From Sympetrum striolatum (Eukaryota > Arthropoda > Insecta > Odonata > Libellulidae), in assembly GCA_947579665.1 (NCBI GenBank), contig OX388349.1, positions 73,846,841 to 73,910,840 on the forward strand: DNA of 64,000 bases, written 5' to 3'. How positions within the stretch are numbered: the stretch's first letter is position 1; the number at the start of each line of letters is the position of its first letter. A program made the translations under genes and the position numbers. The notes beneath the pieces were generated by a model that worked only from the letters and a program-made list of their open reading frames with translations, did not search any database and was not told the DNA's origin. Below are positions 1-10,239 of the stretch, in pieces.

Positions 1-230
1 ATGTATAAGTTCATCCTCACGTAAGGTGATTATAGATCGAAGCCATGATCGAAAGTGAATAAAATTCTGTAGTAAAGGTACAAGTGTTCTTCTTCTTTTC
101 CTCAAGTTTTATTATATTTTGTCTTTTGGAAGCTGTGATTGTCAAAATTTCCACTTCCGGCGAATTGGAAAGATGGAATTCGAGGGATCGCTGGCACCCG
201 CGCATATGTGACGAAAACCACAAAGGTGGC
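1..230. other. unassigned AT-rich DNA
   Basis: No open reading frame with recognisable protein similarity and no clear repeat structure. The array-type monomers only become recognisable from about position 235. Confidence 0.4.
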
Positions 231-234
231 TTCA

Positions 235-1790
235 ATGATTATCCTTGGTTCGATGCTAGGTTAGGGCAAATATTCTCCTATTTAAAATGCATTGCGACGA
301 TTTTTAAGATTATTTTTAAATCTCTTCCGACAACATGGAAACTTGAAACTCAGCCTGTGAATAGAGATCATAAATAAATTTTATATACTCTGTTTAATGT
401 TTTCCTGGTGGTCCTTGGTTCTATCCTAGATAGCCATTTATATTCCTCTATGCATTTCAAATGGGGATAACTGAGTCTTATTTTAGGACCTTCCCCATAT
501 GATATCGGCTTCAAAATTTGAATTAAATAAGTTCTATTTCTGAAACCCTGGGCTCGACACCAGGGTGCTCTACTATTTGAAATGTATGGCGGGAATTTCA
601 AATTATTTTTGATTAATTTTCGAGATTATTTTAAGCTACATCCCAGTAGGGTAGGGAATTCAAAGTCACATAGGGTCCTGGAAACACGCTGTTCTATATT
701 TATATTTATAATATCTTCACCAAATGTGCATTAGTTCGAATCCAGGTGGGTGCGAAATTCTCCTATTTAAAATAGATTGTGGCTATATTTAACATCTTTA
801 AAAATCCCTTTCTCGATAATATGCAAACGTAAAATCCGGAATGTGAATAGAGATTATATAAGCATTTCTTATGAATTTTACACTAATGATCCTTGGTTCG
901 ATGTCGGAGCGCGATTTAAATTTCTCTATGCGTTGCAAGTGGCGATAATGGAATCTTATTTTAATAATAATAATAATAATAACTTTATTTGGCGAGGTTA
1001 GGCCCATTAGGGCCTATCTTACACCTAACCATTAAGAGTTACTAACATTACTTACAGAAAAGGAGGAAAAACAATACAAATACATATATATAAAAAGAAA
1101 ATACAAAGAAGAGGTAAACAAATAAAGGAATTGTTGTGTGGGAAAAACTCCTTGGCTGAAGGCCTCCGGAGAAAAACCCACTGTGCGGGAAAACGCTCAC
1201 ACAAGAAGGGGAGCGAAAAAAACCCGCGAAAACACAGATGGAAATAAAATACAAGCAGGTATATCACTAATTGCATAATTGCTGACCAATATTGTTGGGT
1301 AAATTTCTTGGTGGTTGACCACGGATGTCATTTACCTGAAAAGACAAGAAGAAGAGTAGATAGAAAATAAAGAGGTTTTTAGGTTCATCCCACTGTGATA
1401 TTCACTTAAAACTTTGAATTAAATTATTTTTAACCCTACCAGGTCGTTATATGAATTCACACCTTCCAAGAAGTCCTGGTTTCGAGACCAGGTGGCTCTA
1501 CAATTTGAAATGTATGGCGGGAATTCAATTATGATTTATTTACCGAGAAATCAAAAATTCTATGGCCAGGCATGTGAGCAGAAGTAATGAATGCCTATTG
1601 AGAACAGTTTATCTTTTACCTTATAGTCATTGGTTCGACGCTGGGTCACCACTCGTATTCTACCATATATTTCAAATGGGGGGTAGAGAATTAGGTTTGA
1701 GGACCTTCTCGATATGATATAAACTTGAAATTTGTATCATCAATGCGCTAAAATTGCAAGAAATATCATTATGTAACTCCCTGATGGCGT
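235..1790 (+). repeat. dispersed copy 1 of the B-box monomer family
   Basis: A run of diverged ~165 bp monomers in the opposite orientation to the main array at 14.15-19.9 kb. T-arm-like cores (TTCGA or close variants) start near 249, 419, 554, 735, 897, 1491 and 1634. Between cores the text matches array monomers, for example a GGTCC-TTGGTT core followed by ATTCC..CATTTCAAATGG and then TTTTAGGACCTTCCC. The large gap between 897 and 1491 is explained by a separate insertion at about 961-1375. Removing it restores a spacing of about 180 bp. The right end near 1755 has only a degraded trace of the terminal hairpin. Probably an old, partly rearranged copy. Confidence 0.75.
961..1375 (-). mobile_element. 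non-LTR retrotransposon 3' end, inserted in copy 1
   Basis: Read on the minus strand, this segment ends with a short inverted pair (AGGTTAGGTG ... GGCCTAACCT), then CAAATAAAG and an (ATT)n run, which resembles a LINE 3' UTR with poly(A) signal and microsatellite tail. A second copy in plus orientation lies at 23.79-24.09 kb, sharing the TTTTCGCGG..TTTTTTTC and TTTTCCCGCA blocks. The flanking monomer reads GAATCTTATTTT before and TTTTAGGTTC after, which are the two halves of a TCTTATTTTAGG block seen intact at 470-490, so TTTT may be a target-site duplication. No coding part is retained. Confidence 0.6.
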
Positions 1791-3959
1791 TGAGCACTTG
1801 TCAATAGATTTTGAATTTAAGTCGAATCTCATTCCCATTTCATTAAGCTTACTCAAAAGTTTTTCATTTTTATTTCAAAGACTTAAAGCTACGTTAAGCC
1901 TTGGTAAGAAAGGATAAGCTTCGGATTTCTGTTGAGAAAAGTTTCTTCCTTTAACGTTCTCAGGCATTGCAGATTTCAAGTGAGACTGTTGAATTTGATG
2001 GGTAACGTTAGAAACGTACAACATGCAAAATGTTAACCAAATTGGAATTAGTGCTTTTACAGTATTCCAATATATCCACGATTTCCAAAAATTCAAAATA
2101 AAGCCGTTCGGTCCTCTGTGTTTGCTTAGCTAAATCATTAATTTTCTTTCTCTAAATATATCTATTTTGCTGCCAACCGACGATCATTTACTATACAAGC
2201 ATTAAATATTAATTAAGTCCCACGGATGTGGTTAAAATTCAATCAACTCCATTTAATGAATGAAAGGGTAAATTACAGACAAATAATTCCTGTGATAAAA
2301 CGTATTTATTGATATGTATACGCAGGATACCCCATGATTACATGCTGAAAACATTACATTACTGAAAAAGTTACCCTCTTATCAAATGCTATTAATTAAA
2401 AGGTGGAAAAATACACACCCCATTCCACATTCCCTGAAAAAATCCAATTAAAGTAAACATTGGCCCTAGATCAATCGTTATATGGTATGTATATTTAAAT
2501 CTACCTTTAAATTGAAAATGTGCTATTAAACCGAAAATTAATCAGCAGAGTTGCTTTGGCAGGTCTTTCTTTACATATATCGATTAAATAGATATTTTGT
2601 TGATGTTGACAATAAACTAACTTCGGGGATCCGGAAAAACTATTCGGCTTCAAATTTGCTACCTATTTTGCCAAACTTTCTAATAAGGAATTGAGTTTAA
2701 ATATTCAGGAGACGAAAGGCTAACAAAAACTTAATAAAACATAATACGTTTCTATCAAATATAGAGGACGAATGACTTCGTGAAAGAGCCAACATAAACC
2801 AGATTTCATAACACTTTCTAAAAATGTACAACAAATGGTATAAACGGAAAAATCAGCGGATACGCCCATAAACAATAAACCTTGGTTAAAATGGAATAAT
2901 TCAGTTGATTTGAAACTTATTATACGAGAAAAAATTCAAGACTATTAAATCTGAAGAATATTTAACTACTAGGACGATCGTGGAATGTTTTTTCCAATAA
3001 TTTCTCATCTTGATTTGAAAAAAAATGTCGTTCTCGATTCAAATTTCACAACATTTATAGTTTTTTTAGAAAAAATATGAGACAGGTGAATCGAGGAATG
3101 ATACGAGTAATATGAGTGCCATAAATTCGGTAATGACTGGGATTCGTTGGGCAATGTTATTGATGGAATTCGTATTACCGTTCCCTAGCTATAACAATTG
3201 ACTGTTGCAGTTAAAATATGGCAAAAGAAATAACAGATTTATTTTTTATATTAATTTTTAATTTATTTATATCAATAATTGATCTCTTTTGATTCCTTCA
3301 CCTCCCCCTTCCCTCACTCTATCCCCTACTTCACTTTTACGAGGTCTACGGTAAAATACACAACTACAAATCAGAAATTAATGAGTTTTTACCTTTGTTT
3401 GCGAGGATGGTTAACGTAGCTTTAAAGCATCGCCTTGAAATTTTAGATATCTTCGTAGACCTCTGCTAAGTCCATTAGTTTGAACAGGTTATGTAGAAGC
3501 AGGTAAAAATATGTCAGCAACATGCTTGCAAAATGCATGCGAATTTTCATCGAGCGTGAGTATATATAAAATACACACACACAAACGTATATATTACATA
3601 AGAATGTCTTCACATGTTCGCCGAATTAAGGAAAAGCTTCGGAGTTTTCCGAATGGAAAGAGTTCCATTCGAAGTTGTCCATTCTCCAAACATCTTTTTT
3701 AAACATCCTCTTCTCTCTATGGCCCGTTCGCTCAAGTCTGACGGCGAAACAAGTTCTTTCCCCGGGAGCAAGTTTCTTTTATTTTGTCTCCACCGAAGTT
3801 CCTAACTGCAATATTCCATCACATATTTGCGATGGCTTATAAGACCTCTTCAATGCGACTGTAAGTAATATCGCCGCAGATTGAGTTGCTCGAACGAGTT
3901 GCTAACTATCGAGATTCTTTTATTCCCCATTGCTGAAATTAGTTTACCACTACCTTATA
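1791..3959. other. no supported gene or repeat
   Basis: AT-rich DNA with only short stop-limited frames. A CA-rich run around 3568-3590 and pyrimidine-rich text around 3300-3330 are low complexity. Nothing here resembles a known protein, tRNA or terminal repeat. Confidence 0.4.
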
Positions 3960-4092
3960 TGTGTGTATATATATATATACTATATATAGATGCTTCTCTG
4001 GATCCAATCTTGTATCTATTATATATATATAGACGCCTCTCATGTTCATTCATTCTCATTCATTCATGTATATACCTATATAGATATATAGA
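3960..4092 (-). repeat. minisatellite end of the array unit (copy 2)
   Basis: Degenerate reverse complements of the minisatellite GAATGAATCCGGAGAAGC..TATATATAATAGATA found at 18.55-18.74 and 19.87-19.91 kb. Here it reads TATATAGATGCTTCTCTGG and later AGACGCCTC with CATTCATTC, followed by a TATA/GATA tract. It directly precedes a nearly full array unit, so it marks the unit's end. Confidence 0.65.
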
Positions 4093-5010
4093 TAGGGTAC
4101 TAATTCACAAGCTAAACCACAAGCGTCATTGACATGAAATTTTTGGGACATGTTGGCCATAACGTGTAACCGCCAGAAAAATTGCAATTTTGAACCTCAG
4201 TGACATGGGTTTGATTGCAGAGGGCCCCAAAGTCCCGATTTTTCCCATTTAAAAGCATTGCTTTGATTTTCGGGAAATTTTAAAAAATACTTCCCGGATA
4301 GGTAGAGAATCAAAACTAAAGCAGCCCATAAATATGGTTATGATCTATCGACAACATTAATTACTTTTACAGAAAATATAAAGGGTTCGATGATACGACA
4401 ATGCAAAAATTTCCCCTTAAAAATACAAAGATACTTTTCCATTATTTTTTTTCTGATGCACTTATCGAAATGTTAGGAAGTTCTTGCTTTGCTAGAAGAT
4501 GTATATTATGAATCGGTTTAAGAAAAAATTTAGATAAGACCGTACTGTTCCTGAGTTCGATGCCAGAGCACATTACAATTTCTCACATAAGGAATACAAG
4601 GGAAAAGTAGGACGTAGTTTGGGGCAGTTGAACCCACTATATCTGCTTGAATTTTTAACACATAGTTAGAAGTGGTGATCTTCTACTGTGCTGAGTAGGA
4701 AGTACCACCAGAAAGTCCCCGGTTCGATGCCGGGCGGTAAATATACCTCTCGTTTATAATACATTCGGGTAGTTTTTCATTATTTTTTCTTGCACTTATC
4801 GAAATGATAGGAAGTTCTTGCTTAGATAGAAGATGTAAATTAAGACTCAGTTTAAGAAAACCATTTAGATAAGACCATGCTTTTCCAGGGTTCGATGCCA
4901 GAGCACATTCATTTGATGACCCTCTCGATATGATGTCGGCTTGAAATTAGTGTTATCAATATGCTTACAGTATGCAAGCATTTAGCAACATTTTACACGT
5001 ATATAATAGA
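4093..5010 (+). repeat. dispersed copy 2 of the array unit (class II)
   Basis: A nearly full-length unit in reverse orientation to the array. It opens with GGTACTAATTCACAAGC (complement of a unit's last segment) and passes through cores near 4208, 4386, 4556, 4723 and 4891, spaced 178, 170, 167 and 168 bp. These correspond to monomer order F-E-G'-H-G. Monomer A has lost its core: the text runs from the G core to CCTCTCGATATGATG. It then reaches the terminal hairpin GCTTACAGTATGCAAGC at 4963-4979 (one mismatch) and ACATTTTACACGTA, the complement of the unit start. Confidence 0.8.
4718..4734 (+). other. perfect T-arm-like hairpin
   Basis: CCCGGTTCGATGCCGGG gives a 5 bp stem with a 7-nt loop TTCGATG, the geometry of a tRNA T-arm, and contains a pol III B-box-like GGTTCGATGCC. 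No matching acceptor stem or D-arm is visible around it, so it is not a tRNA gene. It is the H-type monomer core of the repeat family. Confidence 0.7.
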
Positions 5011-5017
5011 TATACGA

Positions 5018-6920
5018 TCATCATTATCATAATCAGCCATTTTCAATCCGACGTCGGATGTAGCCCTCCCCAAAAACCTACTTTCAAATTTTCTCTGTCC
5101 TGAGCTTCTCGTTGTTACGTTGCACCTAGGTACTTGATGATGTCTCTATTCCACCAGTCCATAGGTATTCTTCTTGGTCTCTTAACATCTCTTGGTATCT
5201 AGTTGAGAACTGCAGACGTCCAATGGTTGTCGTTTCTTCTCGCAACATGGCCGGTCCACCTCCATTTTAGTACTCCTACCTTATCAATTATGTCTGTAAC
5301 TCCAGTCATCATTCTCACCCAAGTGTTGCGTTTACTGTCTCTTCTTGTGATTCCCAGCATACAGCGCTCCATGCTTCTTTGCATTGTCTGAAGTCTCTGG
5401 GTTATTGCAGCATTTAACACCCAAGTTTCACTACCATAGGTCAGAACGGGTAGAATCCATTGGTTGAAGACCTTCCTCTTCAAAACCATTGGCATTTTTG
5501 ACTTCAGAATGTGTGAATTTCAACCAAATGCGCTCCAGCCAAGTTTCATTCCTCCGTTTACTTCATTTATCCTGTTTTTCTCTCCTGTTGTTACAATTTG
5601 TCCAAGGTATGTGTATTCCAAGCAAACATCCAGAGGTTTTTCTTGAATTTTGACTGGTTCTTGCACTGCAAAAGAATTATACATTAACTTTGTTTTTGTT
5701 AAATTTATCCTGAGTCCTATCTTCTGTCCTGCTGTGTTTAGCTCTTCAAGCCTTGAAGTTAGATCTTCTGCGTTAGCTGCAAAGAGAACTATATCATCTG
5801 CAAAACGGAGGTGACTCAACCCAATTTACTCTTAAGCCCTTCTCTTTCCAATCAAGGGTTTTAAAAACTTCTTCTAAAACGGCTGTGAAGAAGATGGGAG
5901 ATAGACCGTCACCTTGTCGAACTCCTTTCTCAATCTTGAATTTATCGGTCTCCTCATGCAGCATTGCAGAAGCTGTGACATTCTCATAGACACTGCGCAA
6001 GAGACAGATGTAATCGGAATCAATCCCTTGATTCTTCAGAGCTTTCAGAAAGGAGGAGATACTTACTTAGTCGAATTCCTGTTCGTAATCCACTAAGCAG
6101 AGGGCTAGCGGCATGTCGTACACATCATTCGTTATATTAATAATTGTCTGTAGTGTGTGGACATGGTCCATAGTGCTAAAACCTTTCCGAAATTCTGCTT
6201 GTTCTCTAGGCTGGGCTGTAGACAGGGCAATCTTAAGACGTTCAGCTATTATCCTCATGAATGTCTTTTAAACAACTGGAAGGAGGCTAATGGGATGATG
6301 GTTCTTCAAATCTTCTTTGCTTCCTTTCTTGTGCAGAAGGATAATACTTGCATGGTTCCATTCCTTGGGAAACATTCCTTGTTTTAGACAATTACTAAAT
6401 AATTATGCTAAAACATTAGCGGTCTCTGTTCTACCTGCTTTCAGATACTACGCCAACACCCCATCTGCTCCTCTTGCTTTCCCATTCCTCATCTGCTCAA
6501 TCGCCATCATTACCTCTTCTGGGAGGATGGAGAGGAGATTTTGTGAGCTCTGGTTTGCCTTTTGGATTTCCTTTTCGGGATTTCCCATCTTCTTGTATAG
6601 TTTGCAAAGTATGCTGCTACAGTCCTCAATATTGCTGGTCTGTTATATGTTGAGGTGCCATCTCCCTTCTGTAAGACTTAAATCTGTTTCTTACCTATTG
6701 CTAGGCGTCCTCTGGCCCTCTTTATGCTCTTGTTATTTTTTACGGCCTCATGCACAACCTTTTCATTAATATTCCTCACGTCTTCCTTGATTGCTACTCT
6801 GATGGCTTTTCAAAGCATATGGCATATTCGATGTTATCTCCTGGAATGTCTGAATTCTTCATTTCCTTCCGTCGATTCATTATTTGCTGGGTTCTATCAC
6901 TAATCTTCTCATCCTTGTAA
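5018..6920 (-). mobile_element. RTE-like LINE, decayed (RT and C-terminal domain)
   Basis: Minus-strand remnant of a non-LTR retrotransposon. In reading order, the linker before the RT domain (EEVMMAIEQMRNGKARGADG) is near 6500. RT segments with KEWNHASIILLHKKGS are near 6340, and a broken active-site block LCLVDYEQEFD is near 6070. The FKIEKGVRQGDGLSP block is near 5915 and the catalytic LRFADDIVLFA near 5800. The C-terminal region (YGSETWVLNAA ... KWRWTGHVARR) lies at 5200-5500. The blocks are in different frames with stops and frameshifts, so it is inactive. It ends near 5020 with a (GAT)n-like tail, as RTE-type elements often do. No endonuclease domain is recognisable upstream. The clade is inferred from block wording. 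It lies directly beside copy 2 of the array unit. Confidence 0.8.
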
Positions 6921-6937
6921 AAATCGATTTTGTATCC

Positions 6938-7390
6938 AAGTGGCCTGGTGTCGAACCCAGGATCTATTTATAAGATGAGATTGCATGTAGCTTAGAATGC
7001 AAATGGTGCTCTGGCGTAGAACCAATGTAAACGAGAAACTGTGTTTATGAAACATTCATCATTTATTTTCAAATGCCTGGTCACAGACATCCACCATCTA
7101 GGTAAATCAATCAGAAATGATTTCCAATTTCCACTATACGTTTCAAATGGTAGAGCTACCTGGTTTTGAATCCAGGACCTTTTCTTATTTGTGAGTGCAT
7201 ATAACGACCTGGTAGGAATAAAACTTATTTAATCCTAAGTTTCGTACCGGGAAGGTCCTAAAATATGATTCCGTTATCCCCATTTGAAATACATAGAGGA
7301 ATGTTAATGGGCGCTCTGGCATCGAACTGAGGATCATTAGGAAAACAGGAACGTATATGAAATGCATTTATGATTTCTATTCACTTGCCG
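6938..7390 (-). repeat. dispersed copy 3 of the B-box monomer family (partial)
   Basis: Same orientation as the main array. Cores are CTGGTGTCGAACCCAGG near 6945, CTCTGGCGTAGAACCAATG near 7010, ACCTGGTTTTGAATCCAGG near 7159 and CTCTGGCATCGAACTGAGG near 7316. Between the last two is the C-to-D linker (GGGAAGGTCCTAAAATATG ... CCGTTATCCCCATTTGAAA). There is no terminal hairpin, so this is a fragment. It abuts the 5' end of the RTE-like LINE. Confidence 0.7.
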
Positions 7391-7535
7391 AGGAAAGTTT
7401 TGTGGAAAATCTTCGTATTAAACAACCAGTCCCCTTGACGACAAAGGTGATTGTTGATTCCGAGCTAATTTTCTCACTACAGAATACGCAGGGATCTTAA
7501 GTCCATACCGAATTCCTAGGCCCAGTGATCACGAG
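7391..7535. other. short unassigned spacer
   Basis: About 145 bp between the monomer fragment and the next LINE piece. No motif recognised. Confidence 0.3.
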
Positions 7536-7800
7536 AAGTGAATTCGAGGGAGGAGTGAAGGACTTGAATAAAAACAAGCCACCTGGAGTAGACAAAATCA
7601 ATGGGGAGATTAATAAAGCGCCTGAGGGGAAAGCAAAAGACACAAAAGATGTTTGGAATTATTAAAGACAGCTACTAAAGTGGAAGACTACCGGAGGAGT
7701 TAGAGAAGAGTATAATGGTAGCGATACCGAAGAAAACAAGAGCTGAAAGAAGTGAGGAGTACCGTACCCTGAGTCTGCTCCACGAACTTAGAAAGCATAG
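7536..7800 (+). pseudogene. LINE ORF2 fragment, RT N-terminal part
   Basis: Plus-strand remnant of an endonuclease-reverse transcriptase. One frame reads EFEGGVKDLNKNKPPGVDKINGE, matching the lysine-rich, PGxD-containing linker before LINE RT domains. After a frameshift it continues as LPEELEKSIMVAIPKKTRAERSEEYRTLSLL, the start of the RT palm (IPKK ... YRxISLL). It stops where the inverted-arm element begins at 7829. The downstream RT part resumes at 10.25 kb in the same orientation, so the two pieces may be one LINE split by that insertion. About 40 bp of similar sequence seems to occur on both sides, so two separate copies cannot be excluded. Confidence 0.65.
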
Positions 7801-8137
7801 GACAGGAAACTGCTGAAATTTTTTGGCTCCCTTAATGTCCGCATCCGCGAGATGGCAGCACTGAAGTTCGCCCTTTGAAACCATAATCTTTTATGGAGTA
7901 AACGGTGAAAAGGCACGATTATGATACATATGTAATAAAGAGTAATATTTAGCAAAGATGGAATTAAGAGTAATTGTTTTATCGATCAATAGGTATTTTG
8001 AATTGAATACAAAACATTTGAATAAGACGGACAAATTAGCAAATCCGAAGAATAGGTGTTTGCCTTATGTGCAAAACACAGGTAACTTTGTCGCCGTAAA
8101 AAATTCTTTGTAAATCACTGGAATGCGATGAACCGTA

Positions 8138-9113
8138 CCGTAGAATGGGGTGACTTTGGCCGTTATTAGATTTTTTTAAAATATTTCTGTATTCAATTAC
8201 ATTCTCTACGCTCAGAAAATTTAAATCACATTAAGGTAATTCTTATTCAAGCAAATCTAAATATATTTCTTAAGCAACGGAATTTGTTTAAAAAATAAAG
8301 AATATCGGCCTTAGGCACCCCAACCGATGGGGTGATTTCGGCTACTAAATATGTATCCTAAATATCACCTATAAAATTAACTATAATACTAATATTACGA
8401 CCATTAATATATTTTAAAATATTTAAATTATTATTTTATTTAATATTTGTTTAATAGGTACTGAGATAAGAAGTTATTGACTCATAATAACACTTTTCCA
8501 CTTTATTTATAAATTTTGAAAAGAAAAATAAATTTTTTACATTTTTTAATTTTTTTCATCCAAAAACTAAAAGTATATAAAAATTCTTGTAGAAAACTTC
8601 TACTCACTGTCAGTCGAACCCTTTTAAATTTGTTTAAGCCTTAGAGTCAGTGTTTTGTTTCTACTAATGAATCTCCGATCCCAAACAATTTCTGGAATTT
8701 TTGTCAAAGCACTGAACATTTACTTTTTACTGTTCAAATACGTTTGTATGTACTAAAATTTGGATATCACGAATACTCATAATAAATTTAACAGCACTTC
8801 CACTAATTTAATCTTTTTTCACGAAGAAGCACTGTTTGGCCTCCAATTGTCTTCAAATGTTTCCCATCTTGCTGAGTGTTACTGAGAGAAGTTAACAGAC
8901 TGAGGTTTCGAAGACTTTTCTCGAGAATGCACGATTTTCAATTAGTTCCCAATGACAATTGTACTGTCAATGTTGCAAAGAGCAAGACGGATTTGCTATT
9001 TCGGATTCTAAAGGGCAGGAAAAATAGCTATTTTGTGAAATTTTAGATATTGTACTACAAATTTAAAATTTGTGGAGCAGTGCACCCGTTGCCGAAGTCA
9101 CCCTTTTCTACGG
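8138..9113. mobile_element. Tc1/mariner-type nonautonomous element, nested
   Basis: Terminal inverted repeats CCGTAGAATGGGGTGACTTT (left) and, in reverse complement, CCGTAGAAAAGGGTGACTTC (right) are flanked on both sides by TA (8136-8137 and 9114-9115), the target duplication of the Tc1/mariner superfamily. A TIR-like piece GATGGGGTGATTTCGGC recurs internally near 8328. The 976 bp interior is very AT-rich and has no transposase-like frame. It is inserted in the left half of the inverted-arm element, so it is the younger of the two. Confidence 0.8.
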
Positions 9114-9249
9114 TAACGTTGATGTAAGTTGGAAAGTGCGACCACGTTGTGTGAGTTGGAGATCTTCATTGTCGTTACTGCGCTTGAAGACTTTTAATAT
9201 ATTTTAAGATATCCTTAAGGTATCCTTAATCTTAAAAATTCCTTGTCAT

Positions 9250-9665
9250 CGTTGTATTGCACCAGATAAAGAAACACAGCAAGTGTGCTGTTTGCCAGGC
9301 AGCATTAATTCATCCGGGGGCATTCTCTTGCCATCCAGTTGCAAAGCTAACAAATATGAAAAGTATGGGGGTTTAGTTCATCCTAATGTAAACCTTCATA
9401 CTTTCATCCTCAAAGTGGAGGAACAATTTGTAAAGCACTGTGGGTCAAATGATGTGCTTGAGCGCATAATTACAGAGTTACTTGAAGGTGATGAATAGAT
9501 AACCTTCCCATGCTTTAAGCACGAAAGTGAAATCATAGCATATATAATAAAATATTATGTAACTATGAGGATTAGACAGCATGAAAAGTTTATAAATTTG
9601 GAGGCTGTTAAAGAAGGTGCATCGAAAAGGCCTCCCCAAGATGAAATGCAGGCCACGCCAGTCAT
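9250..9665 (+). pseudogene. P-element/THAP9-like transposase C-terminal remnant
   Basis: One frame reads through a CCLPGSINSSGGILLPSSCK segment to KYGGLVHPNVNLHTFILKVE. After a stop at about 9496 it continues as a Cys/His-containing stretch (FPCFKHESEIIAYIIKYYV) and RIRQHEKFINLEAV. A GGL.xP block followed by an acidic helix, then C..H ... YYxxxRIR, resembles my recollection of the end of P/THAP9-type transposases. The THAP zinc finger and the catalytic core are absent, perhaps displaced or deleted. It lies between the inverted arms, where a transposase would be expected. Other DDE families cannot be ruled out without alignment. Confidence 0.5.
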
Positions 9666-10239
9666 TAAAATTTGATACTTTTGGATTTATGTATGTTTCA
9701 TCAATATTTCACCTTTTACTCATTTCCTGGATACTATTTCTAGGAACTTCGATTTTTTTTCAGGAAATGTACGTACGAGTATAAATGAATTTTCAGGAAA
9801 TGTATATACGAATATAAATGTATATATCGCATCCTGCGATTCCAGTTTTAAAAGGCTTAGTTGAAAGTAGATGTAACGTTGGTAATTTATTAAGGATCAA
9901 TTATTTTCTGTGTATCCAAGCAGAACACTTCGCTGATCTACGAATAATGTTTTCACAGCGACGAAGTTACCTGTGGTGTGCCCTGAAGGCAACCTGCACT
10001 TATTCTTCGGATTTACTAATTTGCCCATTTTATTCAATTGTTTTAAGTACTTATAAATGAATAAATCACTAACTCTGAATTCCATCTTTGGTATATACTA
10101 CTCCCGCAAAGAAAAAGAGGGAAGAAGTATCATAATCGTGCTGTTTTTTCCATTTACTCCATATGAGATTATGGTTTCAAAGGGCGAGCTTCAGTGCTGC
10201 CATCTCGCGGCTGCGGACATTTAGGGTGTCAGCCGATTG

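Larger units (their letters stand above)
7829..10226 (+). mobile_element. 2.4 kb DNA transposon with ~300 bp inverted arms, P/THAP9-like
   Basis: The left arm from 7829 (CCCTTAATGTCCGC..CCGCGAGATGGCAGCACTG) and the reverse complement of the right arm ending at 10226 (CCCTAAATGTCCGC..CCGCGAGATGGCAGCACTG) align for roughly 300 bp with substitutions and a few indels. Shared blocks include CGCCCTTTGAAACCATAATC, CACGATTATGATAC, AATCCGAAGAATA and ACAGGTAACTT..GTCGC. Between them are a TA-flanked secondary element (8138-9113) and a transposase C-terminal remnant (9250-9660). I could not find a convincing 8 bp target duplication; flanks are TTTTGGCT and TGTCAGCC. Assignment to the P superfamily rests on the transposase remnant only. 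Confidence 0.65.

Noticed and set aside
1048..1276. Phe-rich minus-strand frames
   Set aside because: They lie in the LINE 3' UTR. Composition follows T-rich sequence, as in the copy at 23.8-24.0 kb.
6317..6769. 150-codon plus-strand frame
   Set aside because: Antisense to the RTE-like LINE remnant.
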